NCBI RefSeq assembly: GCF_017591435.1
Contig: NC_059285.1
Location: forward strand, 27,629,108 to 27,693,107
Source: Portunus trituberculatus
Lineage: Eukaryota > Arthropoda > Malacostraca > Decapoda > Portunidae
DNA: 64,000 nt
Direction: 5' to 3'
The position numbers were made by a program, and so were the translations under genes. The notes below the pieces were generated by a model that did no database searches, had not been told where the DNA came from, and saw nothing but the letters and a program-made list of their open reading frames with translations. Shown piece by piece: positions 12,539 through 28,206 of the stretch (its first letter is position 1; every line of letters begins with the position of its first letter).

Positions 12539-15500
12539 TATCGGCGGTGTCGAGCTTGGGCCCGCCGCGTTTTGAAAGAGGCACAAACAGCCTCTTGGAA
12601 AGCTTACGTATCTTCCATTAATGCCCTCACCCCTCTTACGGATGTCTTTACCAAAGTCCGCCGAATTGCTGGGAAGTATTCTGCTCCTCCCCCACCAGTT
12701 TTGTTATCTGCAGGGCGAAGACTGTCGCCGACCTCTTCGCGGAGCACTTTGCCAATATTTCCCGGAAGGATCCTGCAGCCCCGGGCGCACGTCACCGACA
12801 GAGAATGGAATGTCTTGGCATAAATTTTTCTTCCTCTGGAGGGGAGTCCTATAATGTCCCTTTCTCTGCCTACGAGCTGCGAACTGCTTTGTCCCAGTGT
12901 CATGACTCTTCTCCTGGTCCTGATGACATTCCTTATGCCTTTTTGCGTCACATGTCTGACCGTGCTTTTAACTTTTTATTAAATCTTTATAATATGATTT
13001 GGCATACCGGTGACTTTCCATCTTCTTGTGCTGTGGCAGTGGTTCTCACATTTCCGAAGACTGGGAAAGATCATCTCCAGGCTACAAATTACCTATATCT
13101 TTGACGTCTTGTATTTGTAAAGTGTTAGAAAAGATGGTAAATGTAAGACTCATGTGGTACTTGGAGAGGGGGAAGTACTTGTCATCGGTACAGTATGGCT
13201 TCCGTAAAATGAGGTCTACTACTGATGCTCTTTTATCCCTAGAGTCTTCCATTTGTGAGTCCTTCGCTAATCATCACCATCAAGTAACAGTCTTTTTTGA
13301 CCTGGAGAAAGCTTACGACACGTCTTGGTGTTATGGTATTTTACAGTCTTTGTTTAATTTTGGCCTTCGTGGCTACCTTCTCCTTTTTATCCAACACTTA
13401 GTGTTATATTATTCGTAATGGTGTTATTGATACTCTCCCAGATGGCGTTCACAGCTCTTTATATGTGGACGACTTGTGCATCTCTTTTGCTGCTGCTAGG
13501 ATGTCACTGATTGAGCGAAAGCTCCAACTGGCAATCAATCGAGTGTCCAGTTTGGCCAACATAAATGGTTTTCGTTTCTCTACCTCAAAGACCGTGTCTA
13601 TGCATTTTTGTCGTAATCGTGGCGTTCATCCAGATCCCGATTTATATTTAGCCAATAGACGCATCTCATGTGTGGAGGCCACTCGATATCTTGGCCTATT
13701 GTTTGACAACCATCTTTTTACTTTTCTTTTTTTTTTACGTAGGGAAGAGGGCCAGACAAGGGCAAAAAAAAGAAAGTTAGAAAAAATCCCACTTGAGCGC
13801 TGGCTCTCCAAAGAGTGCCAAAACCGTCAGCCAGAATTAGGGGAGCAAATGCCTTGATACCTCCCTCTTAAAAGAAGATAAGTTGTAAGAATTCGGAAAT
13901 ACAATTGCAGGGAGGGAGTTCCAGAGTTTACCAGTGATGGGGATGAATGATTGAGCGTACTGGTTCCCCATTTCCGTTCCCTTAAAGCGTCCTGCAGGAC
14001 GGTACTATCCCTTCTTCCGGTTTTAAGTCACACCTCTTGGGGTGCGGACAAGGACACGTTGCTGCTGCTTCACCGTACACTCATACTTCCGAAGCTGGAA
14101 TACGGCTCTGAGATCTACTCATCCGCAACGGATGCACGACTACGCACGCTTAACCCCGTGCATCATGCTTGGGTCCGCTTGGCTACGAGTGCATTTCGGA
14201 CATCTCCAATACCTAGCCTTCTAGTGGATGCTGGTTTCTGGCCGCTCGACCACCGGCGCCAGTCTTCGATGCTCCGGTGTTGGTTTCGCACTCACCGTCT
14301 TCCCGATTCTGTCCCTTGTCTGTCAATATTGCGGGACTCGCGTTCGCAGGTGTATGCCACTCGACCGAGTCTACCTAAACCTTTTGGCCTTCGAGTGGCA
14401 AATCTTATGGCGGACTTATCTATCGACCCAACTCCTGTCCTCTCTTTCCGGCTCCCACGAGTTGGTTGTTGGCAGCTTCCTGTTGTGTCATTATGCCCTC
14501 CTACCATTGATGGCAAGAAGGATTTTCCACCAGCTCTGTCCCACTCACGGTTTTTAGAACACTTTTTTACTCATTCTGATGATATTCCTGATTTTACTGA
14601 TGGTTTCAAATCCGACGCAGGCGTTGGGTTTAGTGTGGTTTTCCCCTCTTTTTATCGGTGTGGCAGCCTTCCTTTAGTGGCGTCCGTTTTTACTGCGGAG
14701 CTGTCTGCCATAGTCCTAGCTTTACAGATAATTTTTACTCTTCCTGTTTCGTCTTTTACAATTAACCCTTTGGTTTTATCAGCCTTGGAGTGACTATATT
14801 TTCTTACCAAACGAGGATATCGTGTTGGGTTCTGTTGGGTCACGTTGCTGTTCCAGGGAATGAAAACGCAGACCACCTCGCTAAAGAGGCAGTAAGTCGC
14901 GCTCCATCTCCTTCCCCTGTTCCGTTTCGAGATGTATTTCATGTAATTCGTATGGCGGTTGCAGCAATTTGGCAGAGGAGATGGTCGCAACCTCGAAAAT
15001 GGCAGAGATCACTACTTCAACACTCCCTCAGTGGACATACACCGATGTCCGTGATCGCCGTGCACAGACTTTATTGGCGCGACTGCGTATAGGTCACAAG
15101 TACCTTACACAAAGGTAACACCTGACCAGGGACCCTCAACCTTACTGTGATGACTGCTTGGTGCCGCTCACCGTGCGGCACCTGTTGGTATAGTGCCCTA
15201 GTTTGACCGAGTTACGACACCGCTACCTCTACCGCTGTAGCGGTAGAGATAGCGGTGTCTATTATATCTCAAAGGTCCTTGGACCAGAGTGTCTGGCCCA
15301 GGGCCATGACAAAAGTTTTTTAAGTTTTTGCTTCTCCCAAAGCTATGAATTTTATTCATATCTTATTATATGTATTTTAAATTTTTTTTTGTTTTATTGT
15401 CTTTTTTTAGTTTTTAGCTACAATATTGTTTTTAACTGCTATGTATTTTAAGTTTTAAGTTCTATTTAGTTTTAGTTTTATATTATTTTTAGTTTTTTAC

Positions 15501-15655
15501 CCTTCTACTGAATTGTTTTTAATGAATTTTAATTAGTTGTTGTTGTTGTTTTTATATATATATACATGTTAGTTTCATTTTCTTTTTTTGTACCGGCGCC
15601 ATATGACCATTATTGTTTCGGCGCCAAAAAATTAAAATCCATCCATCCATCGATC
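12539..15655 (+). mobile_element. Family A LINE, copy A3: 5'-truncated, with C5 inserted
   Basis: This copy starts inside ORF2 (SSARRVLKEAQ region), directly after the tail of A2, and runs to an (ATCC)n tail at about 15633-15655. RT is partly present: QYGFRKMRSTTDALL and FFDLEKAYDTSW. A deletion near 13395 removes the GVPQGS block, and MDDLCISFAAARM follows. A 250-bp piece of family C interrupts it at 13716. The thumb region, part of RNase H and the C-terminal CCHC region follow in several frames. It is not functional. Confidence 0.85.
13716..13968 (-). mobile_element. Family C LINE 3' fragment (C5) inserted in A3
   Basis: Comparison with A2 shows A3 interrupted exactly inside the codons for FDNRLTWVPHF. 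The insert reads on the - strand as a family C 3' end. It has a poly-A tail (T-rich run near 13716-13737) and the tail-proximal stretch, and it ends in sequence encoding the GKLWNSLP region. About eight bases of the target are missing, and I see no clear target duplication. It is a 5'-truncated retrotransposition product. Confidence 0.7.
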
Positions 15656-18908
<3,253 letters not shown>

Positions 18909-19050
18909 AACAAATAGATTCTGACATGCAAAGATGTTGCAGTATTTAAAGTATTTTTACGGTTCTTGAATTTTGCTAAAAGTAATGAATAAAATTTTCA
19001 ATTTCATATTTTATTAATACATTAATATGATATTGTATTTTATTTGCCAG

Positions 19051-19224
19051 ATTTTCATGCAGACTCCCAGTCGACCGCCAGTGGGGAAGTATAGATGATG
19101 GTACTTGGACGGGAATGGTGGGAGAGGTGTACAGAGGGGCAGCCGCCATAGCTCTTGCGGCTTTAGATGCTACACCGGAACGCCGCTCAGCTGTTGACTT
19201 CCTTTTACCCATTTCTGATACCGA
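19051..19224 (+). CDS. IR exon: S1 half of ligand-binding domain
   Basis: The acceptor is TTTGCCAG before 19051 and the donor is GA|GTAAAC after 19224. The exon reads FSCRLPVDRQWGS, then DGTWTGMVGEVYRGAAA, then ALDATPERRSAVDFLLPISD. This matches the usual IR S1 pattern (WGs..dGtW.GmvG.v..g.Ad, T.eR...vDF..P). The arginine before SAVDF aligns with the glutamate-carboxylate-binding arginine of AMPA receptors. Without splicing the frame stops two codons later. The last two bases, GA, join T of the next exon to give Asp. Confidence 0.85.
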
Positions 19225-20483
<1,259 letters not shown>

Positions 20484-20519
20484 CTGGGATCATCGTCTTA
20501 TCTACTACGCTAATGCCTC

Positions 20520-20912
20520 CCAAAATATGCAGATAGGTCACAATAGGAAGAGAGGCATGAGATAGAGGAGATAGCAAGAGATGCACCATTCCGGAGCTTA
20601 GAAAGAGACTGAAGACAGTCAGTCAGAGGAGAGGAATTAATGAGACAAAAACCTTTTGATTCTACCCTATCTAACAAAACTGTGTGAGTGGAACACGTAT
20701 CAAACATACGAAGAATACTCCATACAAGGACGAATATGGACCTTGTACAAAGTTTGTATCTGGAGGGGTTAGAAAAACTGGTGACGAAGCCAAACATCAT
20801 AGAAGCTGTTTTAGCAAAAGATAAGATGTAAAGTTTCCAGTTTACATTATGAGTAAAGGACAAACCGAGGATATTCAGTGTAGAAAATGGGGACAGCTAA
20901 GTGTTATTGAAG
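20520..20912 (-). mobile_element. Family C LINE fragment, copy C4
   Basis: On the - strand this encodes the RT thumb/C-terminal region of family C, for example DRVESKGFCLINSSPLTDCLQSLS, which corresponds to NKVESKAFRLINSSPLTDCLDSLS in C1. It ends at about 20912, immediately before the 5' end of A4, within the segment (GTTATTGAAG) that continues in C1. A4 therefore probably inserted here. Confidence 0.7.
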
Positions 20913-22267
20913 ACCCCCTTAGATGGGAACCCCCTTGTGGTGGGGGGGGGAGCTTGCGTGCCCCTGCGACCTGGCGAGCTAGACTAGAGGGGGCTTAGGC
21001 CCCTGCTCTGTCCTTTCGAGGGGGACAGGGATACCCATGCTAGTAAGGTCGCCAGTGAGGGGCAAGACTAAATGGTTCCTACGTAAGCTGCCAGTGGACC
21101 AGCGGAGCCACCCGATGGAGGGATCGCCCAGTAGGGGCCGTCCTGTGCTGGATGGTTGGGTGTCCAGGCTGGGATGCTTTGGGAAGGGGGTCTCAGCTCT
21201 GTCGTGGACAAACTTTCGTATCATGTGGGACCTTTTTTTAAAACGACTGGTCCGCATGGGGACGAGGTACCCCGTCCACGGCAGCCAGCGCTCCCTCCCA
21301 TTGTAGTCCCAGTAGGTGGTTTCCTTGCCCCTGGAGCCAATTTTTGTGTAGCTGTTTTTTTTTTTTTTTTTATGGGAAAACACAAGAAATCTTCAGATTC
21401 TCGTGAGGTGGCTGACCTGGCCCACGAGACGTCATCTTCAGGTCTGAGTGGAAGGAGGATTCCCCTCCACAAGGGCCTCCCACAGCAGTCTCCTGTTCTG
21501 GGAGTTCTTTTGAGGGTTGCGTTTCTGCTGCATATGACTGCCTCTTGATGGTAAATGTTAACCCATCATTTTCCTATCACGCCTTGCACTCACATCTCAA
21601 GGCGTATGGCACGGTTGTTCGCATTCGACTGGTTTATGACAAGGACTTTCCTTCTAACCGCTGCTATGTGACGTTTATGTCATGTGATGAAGCCCGTTTA
21701 GCTTATGAACATGTAGCATCTCTGTCCCTTGCCAACCATAGCTTTAAAACTGAATTTCTCCAGTCACGTAATATTTCAGACAGTGACATGGATTACATCC
21801 CAAATGTTTTTGAAAACTATATAGAGAATTCAGTTCCTGAGGTCCGCCAGATCCCGCCTCCTCGTTGGTTTGTGGCGTACTATAGAAATGGGCGTGGGAA
21901 CCTCATTCATGTCTCCCGGTATCTTGCCAAAGAAATCGGCACTATTCCTGAGGGAAACCTCAAGAAATATGGTAAAGGAGTGCTAAAGCGAGCTAAAGAT
22001 ATTACACAAGCGAGGATGTTGCAACATCTCCCATGCCCTTTTGACAGCATGTTTGAGACTGTTAAAGCTCATCCCACCAATAATTATAGCAAAGGTTGTG
22101 TTTATAGTCAAGACCTTTATGAATTTCCACAGGAGAAAATACTATCAATGTGTCCTACTTTTCTGCAAAAGGTGACTAAGATGAGGAACTCCTCCAACAT
22201 GGTCCTTCTCACTTTTTTTGGTTCAACCCTTCCTGACCGTGTTCATATCGGTCCTATCAACCTTAGG

Positions 22268-22272
22268 GTAGG
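22268..22272. repeat. Left 5-bp target duplication of D1 (GTAGG)
   Basis: GTAGG directly precedes the LTR start TGTTACG and is repeated at 28207-28211 right after the other LTR, which shows a genuine integration. Confidence 0.9.
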
Positions 22273-22930
22273 TGTTACGTTCACCGGTTAAACTGGTAAG
22301 ATTGGCATCGGAGAGCCGGTGAACAATAACAATAAAAAAAAACACTGCAGGTTCAACTGGTGAGGAAATGTAAAAGGGGGTAACTTTAAAAAGCTACTTT
22401 AATAACCCATAATGAAATTGACATATATAACAAGAAACATGAAACACAAATATATAACATGAAACACAGGAAAATGACATACACATATACATATAACACA
22501 GTAATAAATACAACAATAAAGAACCCAACTTAATACCTAACAATAATCCTAATCCTATATAGAGGCAATGTGGAAAACACGGACGAGGGAAGTGATACTT
22601 ATGCGGTGTCGCAGTGGTGAAATGCTGGGTGATGGTTGATCCCACGGCAGAACCAAGAGGCGTTGTGTTCACTGGTTGAGGCTTGGATCTCAACTGCCAA
22701 TCCAGAAAACCAAGAGCTGGCTCAACACTTTCGGTTGAGTCGAAAGGGCCGCGTGAATCCAACTTCGGGACAGTAGCGGGCTTCATGAAACGGTGACGTG
22801 GAAGGTTCACGAGACGGTGGCGTGGAAGGTTCACGAGACGGTGACGTGGAAGGGAGGCGGAGAGGTGGCGAACGAGGTAACAAGCGGAGGAGGTGATGGT
22901 AGTAATGCATGTTACGGGCGGGCCGTAACA
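22273..22930 (-). repeat. 3' LTR of D1
   Basis: It is 658 bp long. In sense it contains tandem copies of a 27-bp unit with a TGACGTGG-type core near its start, a CTCTATATAGG TATA-like box, and an ATTAAA polyadenylation-like signal in GGGTTATTAAAGTAGC. It differs from the 5' LTR at about ten sites. Confidence 0.92.
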
Positions 22931-22942
22931 TTTCCTCCCCCC
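22931..22942 (-). promoter_or_regulatory. Polypurine tract of D1
   Basis: On the - strand GGGGGGAGGAAA directly precedes the 3' LTR, the expected place for the plus-strand primer. Confidence 0.8.
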
Positions 22943-22943
22943 T

Positions 22944-23021
22944 AAGACCTCCGTAATGGGCTCATGAAGGAGGTGAGACGGAGATCTTGATAAGGCGTCG
23001 GCGATGATGTTGTCCACGCCC
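22944..23021 (-). pseudogene. D1 pol C-terminal tail (end of RNase H)
   Basis: On the - strand the frame GVDNIIADALSRSPSHLLHE continues to the purine tract. IADALSR is the conserved end of Ty3/gypsy RNase H. The rest of RNase H is missing; innexin sequence stands in its place. Confidence 0.75.
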
Positions 23022-23044
23022 CACCACCAGACACAGCACCTCGC

Positions 23045-23395
23045 AAAGGAAGAACCTGCAGAAGCTTGAAGCGCACATCGGAGGAGACGATGACGAGGAG
23101 GCGATACACGAGCCAGACATCGGTGATGGTGGTGAGAGAGACCAGCCAGAACCAGATGAAAATGTAGATCTTCTCGTTGATGATGTTACCCGCCAGCACA
23201 CACATGGTGTCGTGGGTCTCGATGGTTCCCGAAGGGCCGAACTTCCTGAAGGTGCACTTGGTGACTCTGGGGAAGATGCGTGTCATGGGATCGATGCGCT
23301 TCTCGGGGTCCATGTCAGGGAAGTTGATGACCTCCGTGCCGTAGGTGAGGAAGGTGCCGCCCAGGAACAGGTCGGTGAAGTAGATGTTGCCCTCA
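23045..23395 (-). pseudogene. Innexin gene fragment captured inside D1
   Basis: On the - strand the frame reads GNIYFTDLFLGGTFLTYGTE, then INFPDMDPEKRIDPMTRIFP, then VTKCTFRKFGPSGTIETHD, then MCVLAGNIINEKIYIFIWFW, then LTTITDVWLVYRLLVIV. This is the C-terminal half of an innexin, the invertebrate gap-junction and hemichannel protein. It covers the end of the third membrane helix, the second extracellular loop with its two conserved cysteines (KCTF and MCVL), and the fourth helix. About 115 codons are open with no stop, and the base composition is clearly more GC-rich than the element around it. Flanks are retroviral pol on both sides, in the same orientation. It lacks the N-terminal half and cannot form a channel. 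Confidence 0.88.
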
Positions 23396-23397
23396 AG

Positions 23398-23650
23398 TCC
23401 TGAGTTATGTAATTTATAGCCCTCTGGAAGGTGGCAGGAGCATTAGACAATCAAAAGGGCATCACTGTGTATTGGTATAGTCCGAAGGGAGTGATGAAGG
23501 CGGATATTATTTGGGCCTCGTCCGAGAGGGAATCTGGTAGTAACCTTTAAGCAAGTCTATAGTGGTTACAAATTTGGCTACTCCTATACTATCTATAAGG
23601 TCCTCTATCAAGGGCAATGGGTAGGAGTCTGGCAATAACTTTTAAGATCA
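23398..23650 (-). pseudogene. D1 reverse transcriptase, partial
   Basis: On the - strand the pieces are SYPLPLIEDLIDSIGVAKF, TIDLLKGYYQIP (motif A) and, after a frame change, SDEAQIISAFITPFGLYQY. Then VMPF-stop-LSNAPATFQRAINY follows (motif B, with its glycine codon turned to TGA). The N-terminal fingers and the catalytic YxDD block are absent; the innexin fragment begins where YxDD should follow. RT lies downstream of integrase, which is unusual for Ty3/gypsy elements. Confidence 0.8.
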
Positions 23651-23666
23651 GACTGTTGTGAAGGTG

Positions 23667-24900
23667 TTAAGGAAAGAAACACCTCATCAAGGTTGGACAT
23701 GATTTGGCTGTTTGAGGGGCGTCCTTTAGGTGACAAGAAGAGGAATTCGATGTCGGACTCTTCCTCGGGGGGCACAGGACCAGACTCCTTCCTATCAGAC
23801 ATACAGGTACAGCGCGAGACAAGTCGTCCTCTGGTTCTCTGGAGTGGTAAGGTTTCATTAGATTAATATGAACAAGTTGGGAATCCTTACGACGGTCAGG
23901 AGTGTGGACCACATAATTTAATGGACTTAGTTTTGAGCCACAACATAAGGTCCCATGAACTTACTGTGAAGAGCATTGCCTGGAGTGGGGAGAAAAGTAA
24001 AACCTTGTCTCCTGGTTTGAAACTTCTCATGACAGATTTGGGAAGAGAATTCTGTTGCATTTTAGTTTGAGATTTGAGGAAGTTTGATTTAGCAAAAGAT
24101 CTGACTTCACTGATTTTATTCTTAAGGTTACTGATGTAGTCAGACACACTGGGGCTTGAAGGAGTATTTTGAGTAAACCATTGATCCTTTAATATTTTGA
24201 GAGGCCCCTGATCTGTCTACCATAGAGTAATTCAAAGGGAGTAACCTAAAGAATCTTGAGGAGATTCTCTTAAAGCGAAGAGAAGGAAAGAAATACTTTC
24301 ATCCCAGTCTCCTTGATGCTCCAAGCAATACTTCTTCATCATGGATTTTAATGTTTGGTGAAACCGCTCCAGACAGCCTTGGGATTGGGGTGGTAAGCCG
24401 AGGAGGTAACATGGTCGATGTTTAGCTCATTCACTATCTGTTGGAAAAAATGGCTAGTGAAATTGCTACCCTTGTCAGACTGAATTTGTTTTGGAATTCC
24501 TACCGAGGTGAAAAATGTATTAGATGTTTTACAATGGTCTTTGATGTGATGTTCTTAAGAGGGAATGCTTCAGGGTACCTGGTAGTGGGATCCATGAGGG
24601 TTAACAAATACTGATTCCCTCGTTTGGTTTTGGGTAAGGGCCCTACGCAGTCTAGTATGATCTTTTCGAAGGGCTCCGTCTGAACTGGAATAGGCGTCAG
24701 AGGAGCTGGCACAAGGCGTTCGTTAGGCTTACCCACAACTTGACATATATGACATGTTTTACATAGTGTGACACATCCTTTTTCATTCCTGGCCAAAAAA
24801 ATGTTGAAGAGCCTTCTTGTAGGTTTTTTGGATGCCTAGATGACCTGACAATCCATCATGAGCTAGTTCTATAATGGCTGGTCTTACAGACAAGGGATGA
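23667..24900 (-). pseudogene. D1 integrase, frameshifted
   Basis: Read on the - strand, the HHCC zinc-binding part is AHDGLSGHLGIQKTYKKA, followed by CKTCHICQ. The core shows the first Asp in ILDCVGPLPKTKRGNQYL, the second in SDKGSNFTSHFF near 24470, and the Glu in GCLERFHQTLKSMMKKY near 24350. A GPY-type C-terminal segment (FMGPYVVAQ) and TPDRRKDSQLVHINLMKPYH follow. So the DDE triad is visible but spread over at least four frames. Confidence 0.82.
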
Positions 24901-25122
24901 CAACTTGATGTGTTTCTGACCAGGTGTCTAGTTGTTTCAGTTCAGGAGGTCTGTAGGCACGCATCAGGACTCCTTCCTGATAATAAAAACAAGGCAATTT
25001 AGACATATCCTTTGTCTCACTGGCCACATGTCTGATCTTAGCCAAAGTGAGATCCTGTTCCTGAGCATTAATCAAATTCTCCTTTGAAATTATGTTATTA
25101 TACAAGTTGTCAGTAGAGGCAA

Positions 25123-25545
25123 TCATTGGTGGAGGAGGTGATGAAAGGGCAGGGGACTTGGACTGAGACCTGGTGACTGCACACACTGGGAAGAAGTGAG
25201 GGATGTTTCGTCCAGGGTCTTAGTGGGACTTTCTGTTAAGGGAGAATCAAGAACAATTAAGTTTGGAACAGCCAAGTTACCCGCAAGATCATTACCCAGT
25301 ACAAGATGTACCCCCGGTACTGGCAGTTCACCAGGTTTAATGGCTACCTCAACCTCTCCTGAAATGAACGGGCACTGTAAGCTAATATTAGCCAAAGGAT
25401 AGGAGAGCTGTGATTCGAGACCTGTAAGGATCACCTTCTCCCAGTGAAAGCCTGTTTGATGTTAGGGATGACATCTTCCTTAAGATGGATTGGGCAGCAC
25501 CTGTATCACGCAGAACCTTGATATTTATTGCCTTGTCTTTACCAT
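25123..25545 (-). pseudogene. D1 aspartic protease, frameshifted
   Basis: The active-site sequence LRDTGAAQSIL is encoded at about 25475-25515 (DTGAAQS at 25487-25507). After a frameshift it is followed by VILTGLESQLSYPLANISL and GVHLVLGNDLAGNLAVPN, the usual second half of a retropepsin-like fold, where GNDLAG corresponds to the LGxD motif. It lies between the gag zinc knuckle and integrase. Confidence 0.8.
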
Positions 25546-25548
25546 CAG

Positions 25549-26881
25549 TCAGGACACTTTACCTTGATACATGTACGAGTCATAAAGTTCTAGAGGAGAG
25601 TTGACAGGGTTAGCTAGGGCCACTGGTTTCTTGTTCTCAAATGTGTTAGGTCTAGGGGACACAAAAGAAAATTGACGTTGAGAACCCTTGCAATTTGGGT
25701 GTCTACATTTCTGGATCGTGTGACCTGGCTTCTTACAGTATGTACACCAGGGGGAATTATATGCATTTGGCGAGAATCCGGTTGGCTTACCACCCGCCCC
25801 CAAAACCTTCCCCAAAGGAGGACCTAACATTAGACAGTGAACCACGACCTCTACTACCCAGGGATCCCATCAACAAAGCAAACGCATCAGCCACTTTAGC
25901 GGCAGACATAAGCTCACTCTCTCCCGTTCTTCCACATGCCTCAGAATATTAAATGGTAACTTGTTCTTCCATTCTTCCAGGACCATTAGATTGAGCAACT
26001 CCGAAAAGGTGGTAATGTTAAGAGCGGCTAACCATTTCTTAAATTGTCTTAGTTTCTCACTAGCGAATTCAACATAGGTGTGAGACTCTGGTTTCACATA
26101 CTTTCGAAACTGCTGTCTGTATCCATCAGAAGTGATAGAGTAGGCGTCTAGAATGTTACCTTTGATCTCTTCATATTCTACCTCATCACTAAGGCCGTTG
26201 TATACCCTATAAGCTTTTCCTACTAGCTTAGGGACAAGGAGAGACACCCACTGATCCTTGGGCCATTTATTCCTATTAGCAATGCTCTCAAAAGCGCGAA
26301 ATGACCCGTCAACATCAGATTCATCAAAAGGGGGAACTAGCGGAGCAGCTGTAGCAGGATTAAAGCTTGCTAACTGTTTCTTTATATCTATTTCTTCCCT
26401 CTAAACTTAGCGTCATTTCGTAGGGCTAACTCCTGAATTTCTAACTCTTTCTCCTGCCTTCTAAGTTGTAACTGAAATTCTCTCTCTTTATCTTTATCTT
26501 CTTTTTCTGCCTGTAGTTGCATTTGTTTTTCCTGTAGTTGCATTTGTCTTTCATGCATCCGGTATTCTAGTTTAAGCTTCTCAATTTCCCATTGACTTAT
26601 CCTACTCTTATCCTGTTCTTCCTGGGGACTGTGTATTATAGTCCTCGTAGAGGCTGACATGGGAGTTAACTCTTCTATGGCATTTCCTAGCAACTGACCT
26701 TCTTGCACTAGATGTTCAACAACTACATTCTTAATGACCTCTTTAGTCATCTGAGACGTGATGGGAACATCAAAATGTTTAGCGATGGCTTTCCATTGGT
26801 CCTTCTTTATATTAGCATATTTAAGTTGTTCCAGAGAAGGGTCGGCACAAAATCTTCAACGTTAAACTGAGCGGAAGCCAT
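25549..26881 (-). pseudogene. D1 gag: coiled coil, SCAN-like domain, zinc knuckle
   Basis: ATG at 26881 starts MASAQFNVEDFV; a one-base deletion then shifts the frame near 26845. A long Glu/Gln/Lys helix follows (LEYRMHERQMQLQEKQMQLQ, 26388-26750). A capsid-like segment comes next (26247-25940: GYRQQFRKYVKPESHTYVEF, LLNLMVLEEWKNKLP) that resembles the SCAN domain. The CCHC knuckle CTYCKKPGHTIQKCRHPNC lies near 25720. Frameshifts or stops near 26390 and 25935 break it. Confidence 0.8.
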
Positions 26882-27524
26882 ATTAAATAGATGTTAAACC
26901 ACAACAAAAAAATGATAAGCGAATTACTTAAGTGAGGAACTTGGCAGAGTGATAATAAAGGCAACCTTGAAATTACCTAGATTATACTTAAGTAAACACT
27001 TATGAGTACAATCACTAATGAGGGGTAAACTAGAGAGTTACGGCATTAAGAGGGATCCGGATTACTCTAGTTACGAGACTTGAGTGTGAGGAGCGAATTG
27101 TACTGAGACTTGTTATTGATAAGGAGGCGGATTAGTCTGAGAGACTAGTTAAAATGGCCGATTCTAACTAGCGAGAAAATGATCCGCGAAGTGAGGGCAT
27201 TGAGGGTTCGCATGAACATATGATGATCCCAACACTTGGATAACACTTATTACACACCTGCCTATGTGCAAAAATAGAGATAAGTGCTATCGGTGAACAC
27301 GCCTTTCTACCTGGTTTCCTGCTCTACCACTGCTATGCGATACCAATGAAAGTCACGAAGCACGTTTAACCCAAAAGGAGCCACTTGATCGCACAAAGGT
27401 AAATTTAAACCACACGCAGAGTAAGTCACAGAAAAAACACATCAGAGTCACAACACCACAGAAACACAAGCAATCACAGAAAAAAGTCACTGGAAAAATG
27501 GAACACTGAACATGGGTTATAATG

Positions 27525-27542
27525 GTCCTGTCACGGTCGCCA
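27525..27542 (-). promoter_or_regulatory. Primer-binding site of D1 (tRNA-Arg type)
   Basis: The + strand here reads GTCCTGTCACGGTCGCCA, which I recognise as the 3' end of arthropod tRNA-Arg(UCG) with CCA. The element RNA would therefore pair with that tRNA over 18 bases. Two bases separate it from the 5' LTR. Confidence 0.85.
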
Positions 27543-27544
27543 AT

Positions 27545-28206
27545 TGTTACGTTCACCGGTTAAACTGGTAAGATTGGCATCGGAGAGCCGGTGAACAATA
27601 ACAATAAAAAAACACTGCAGGTTCAACTGGTGAGGAAATGCAAAAGGGGGTCACTTTAAAAAGCTACTTTAATAACCCATAATGAAATTGACACATATAT
27701 AACAAGAAACATGAAACACAGATATATAACATGAAACACAGGAAAATGACATACACATATACATATAACACAGTAATAAATACAACAATAAAGAACCCAA
27801 CTTAATACCTAACAATAATCCTAATCCTATATAGAGGCAATGTGGAAAACACGGACGAGGGGAAGTGATACTTATGCGGTGTCGCAGTGGTGAAATGCTG
27901 GGTGATGGTTGATCCCACGGCAGAACCAAGAGGCGTTGTGTTCACTGGTTGAGGCTTGGATCTCAACTGCCAATCCAGAAAACCAAGAGCTGGCTCAACA
28001 CTTTCGGTTGAGTCGAAAGGGGCCGCGTGAATCCAACTTCGGGACAGTAGCGGGGCTTCATGAAACGGTGACGTGGAAGGTTCACGAGACGGTGGCGTGG
28101 AAGGTTCACGAGACGGTGACGTGGAAGGGGAGGCGGAGAGGTGGCGAACGAGGTAACAAGCGGAGGAGGTGATGGTAGTAATGCATGTTACGGGCGGGCC
28201 GTAACA
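27545..28206 (-). repeat. 5' LTR of D1
   Basis: It is 662 bp with the same ends and internal boxes as the 3' LTR. GTAGG at 28207-28211 follows as target duplication, after which A4 ORF1 resumes in frame order with the zinc knuckle. Confidence 0.92.

Larger units (their letters stand above)
22273..28206 (-). mobile_element. Ty3/gypsy-like LTR retrotransposon D1 with captured innexin
   Basis: Two LTRs (22273-22930 and 27545-28206) begin TGTTACG and end CGTAACA. They are nearly identical, with about ten differences, mostly single-base indels, so the insertion is recent. Sense is the - strand. Order: 5' LTR, tRNA-Arg primer site, gag with a SCAN-like domain and zinc knuckle, protease, integrase, partial RT, a host innexin fragment, the last residues of RNase H (DNIIADALSR), a purine tract, 3' LTR. 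Integrase before RT is the Gmr1-type order. Frameshifts in gag and pol and missing RT parts make it non-autonomous. Confidence 0.9.

Noticed and set aside
23212..23403. + strand open frame opposite the innexin fragment
   Set aside because: It is a shadow of the GC-rich innexin codons on the other strand and has no recognisable content.
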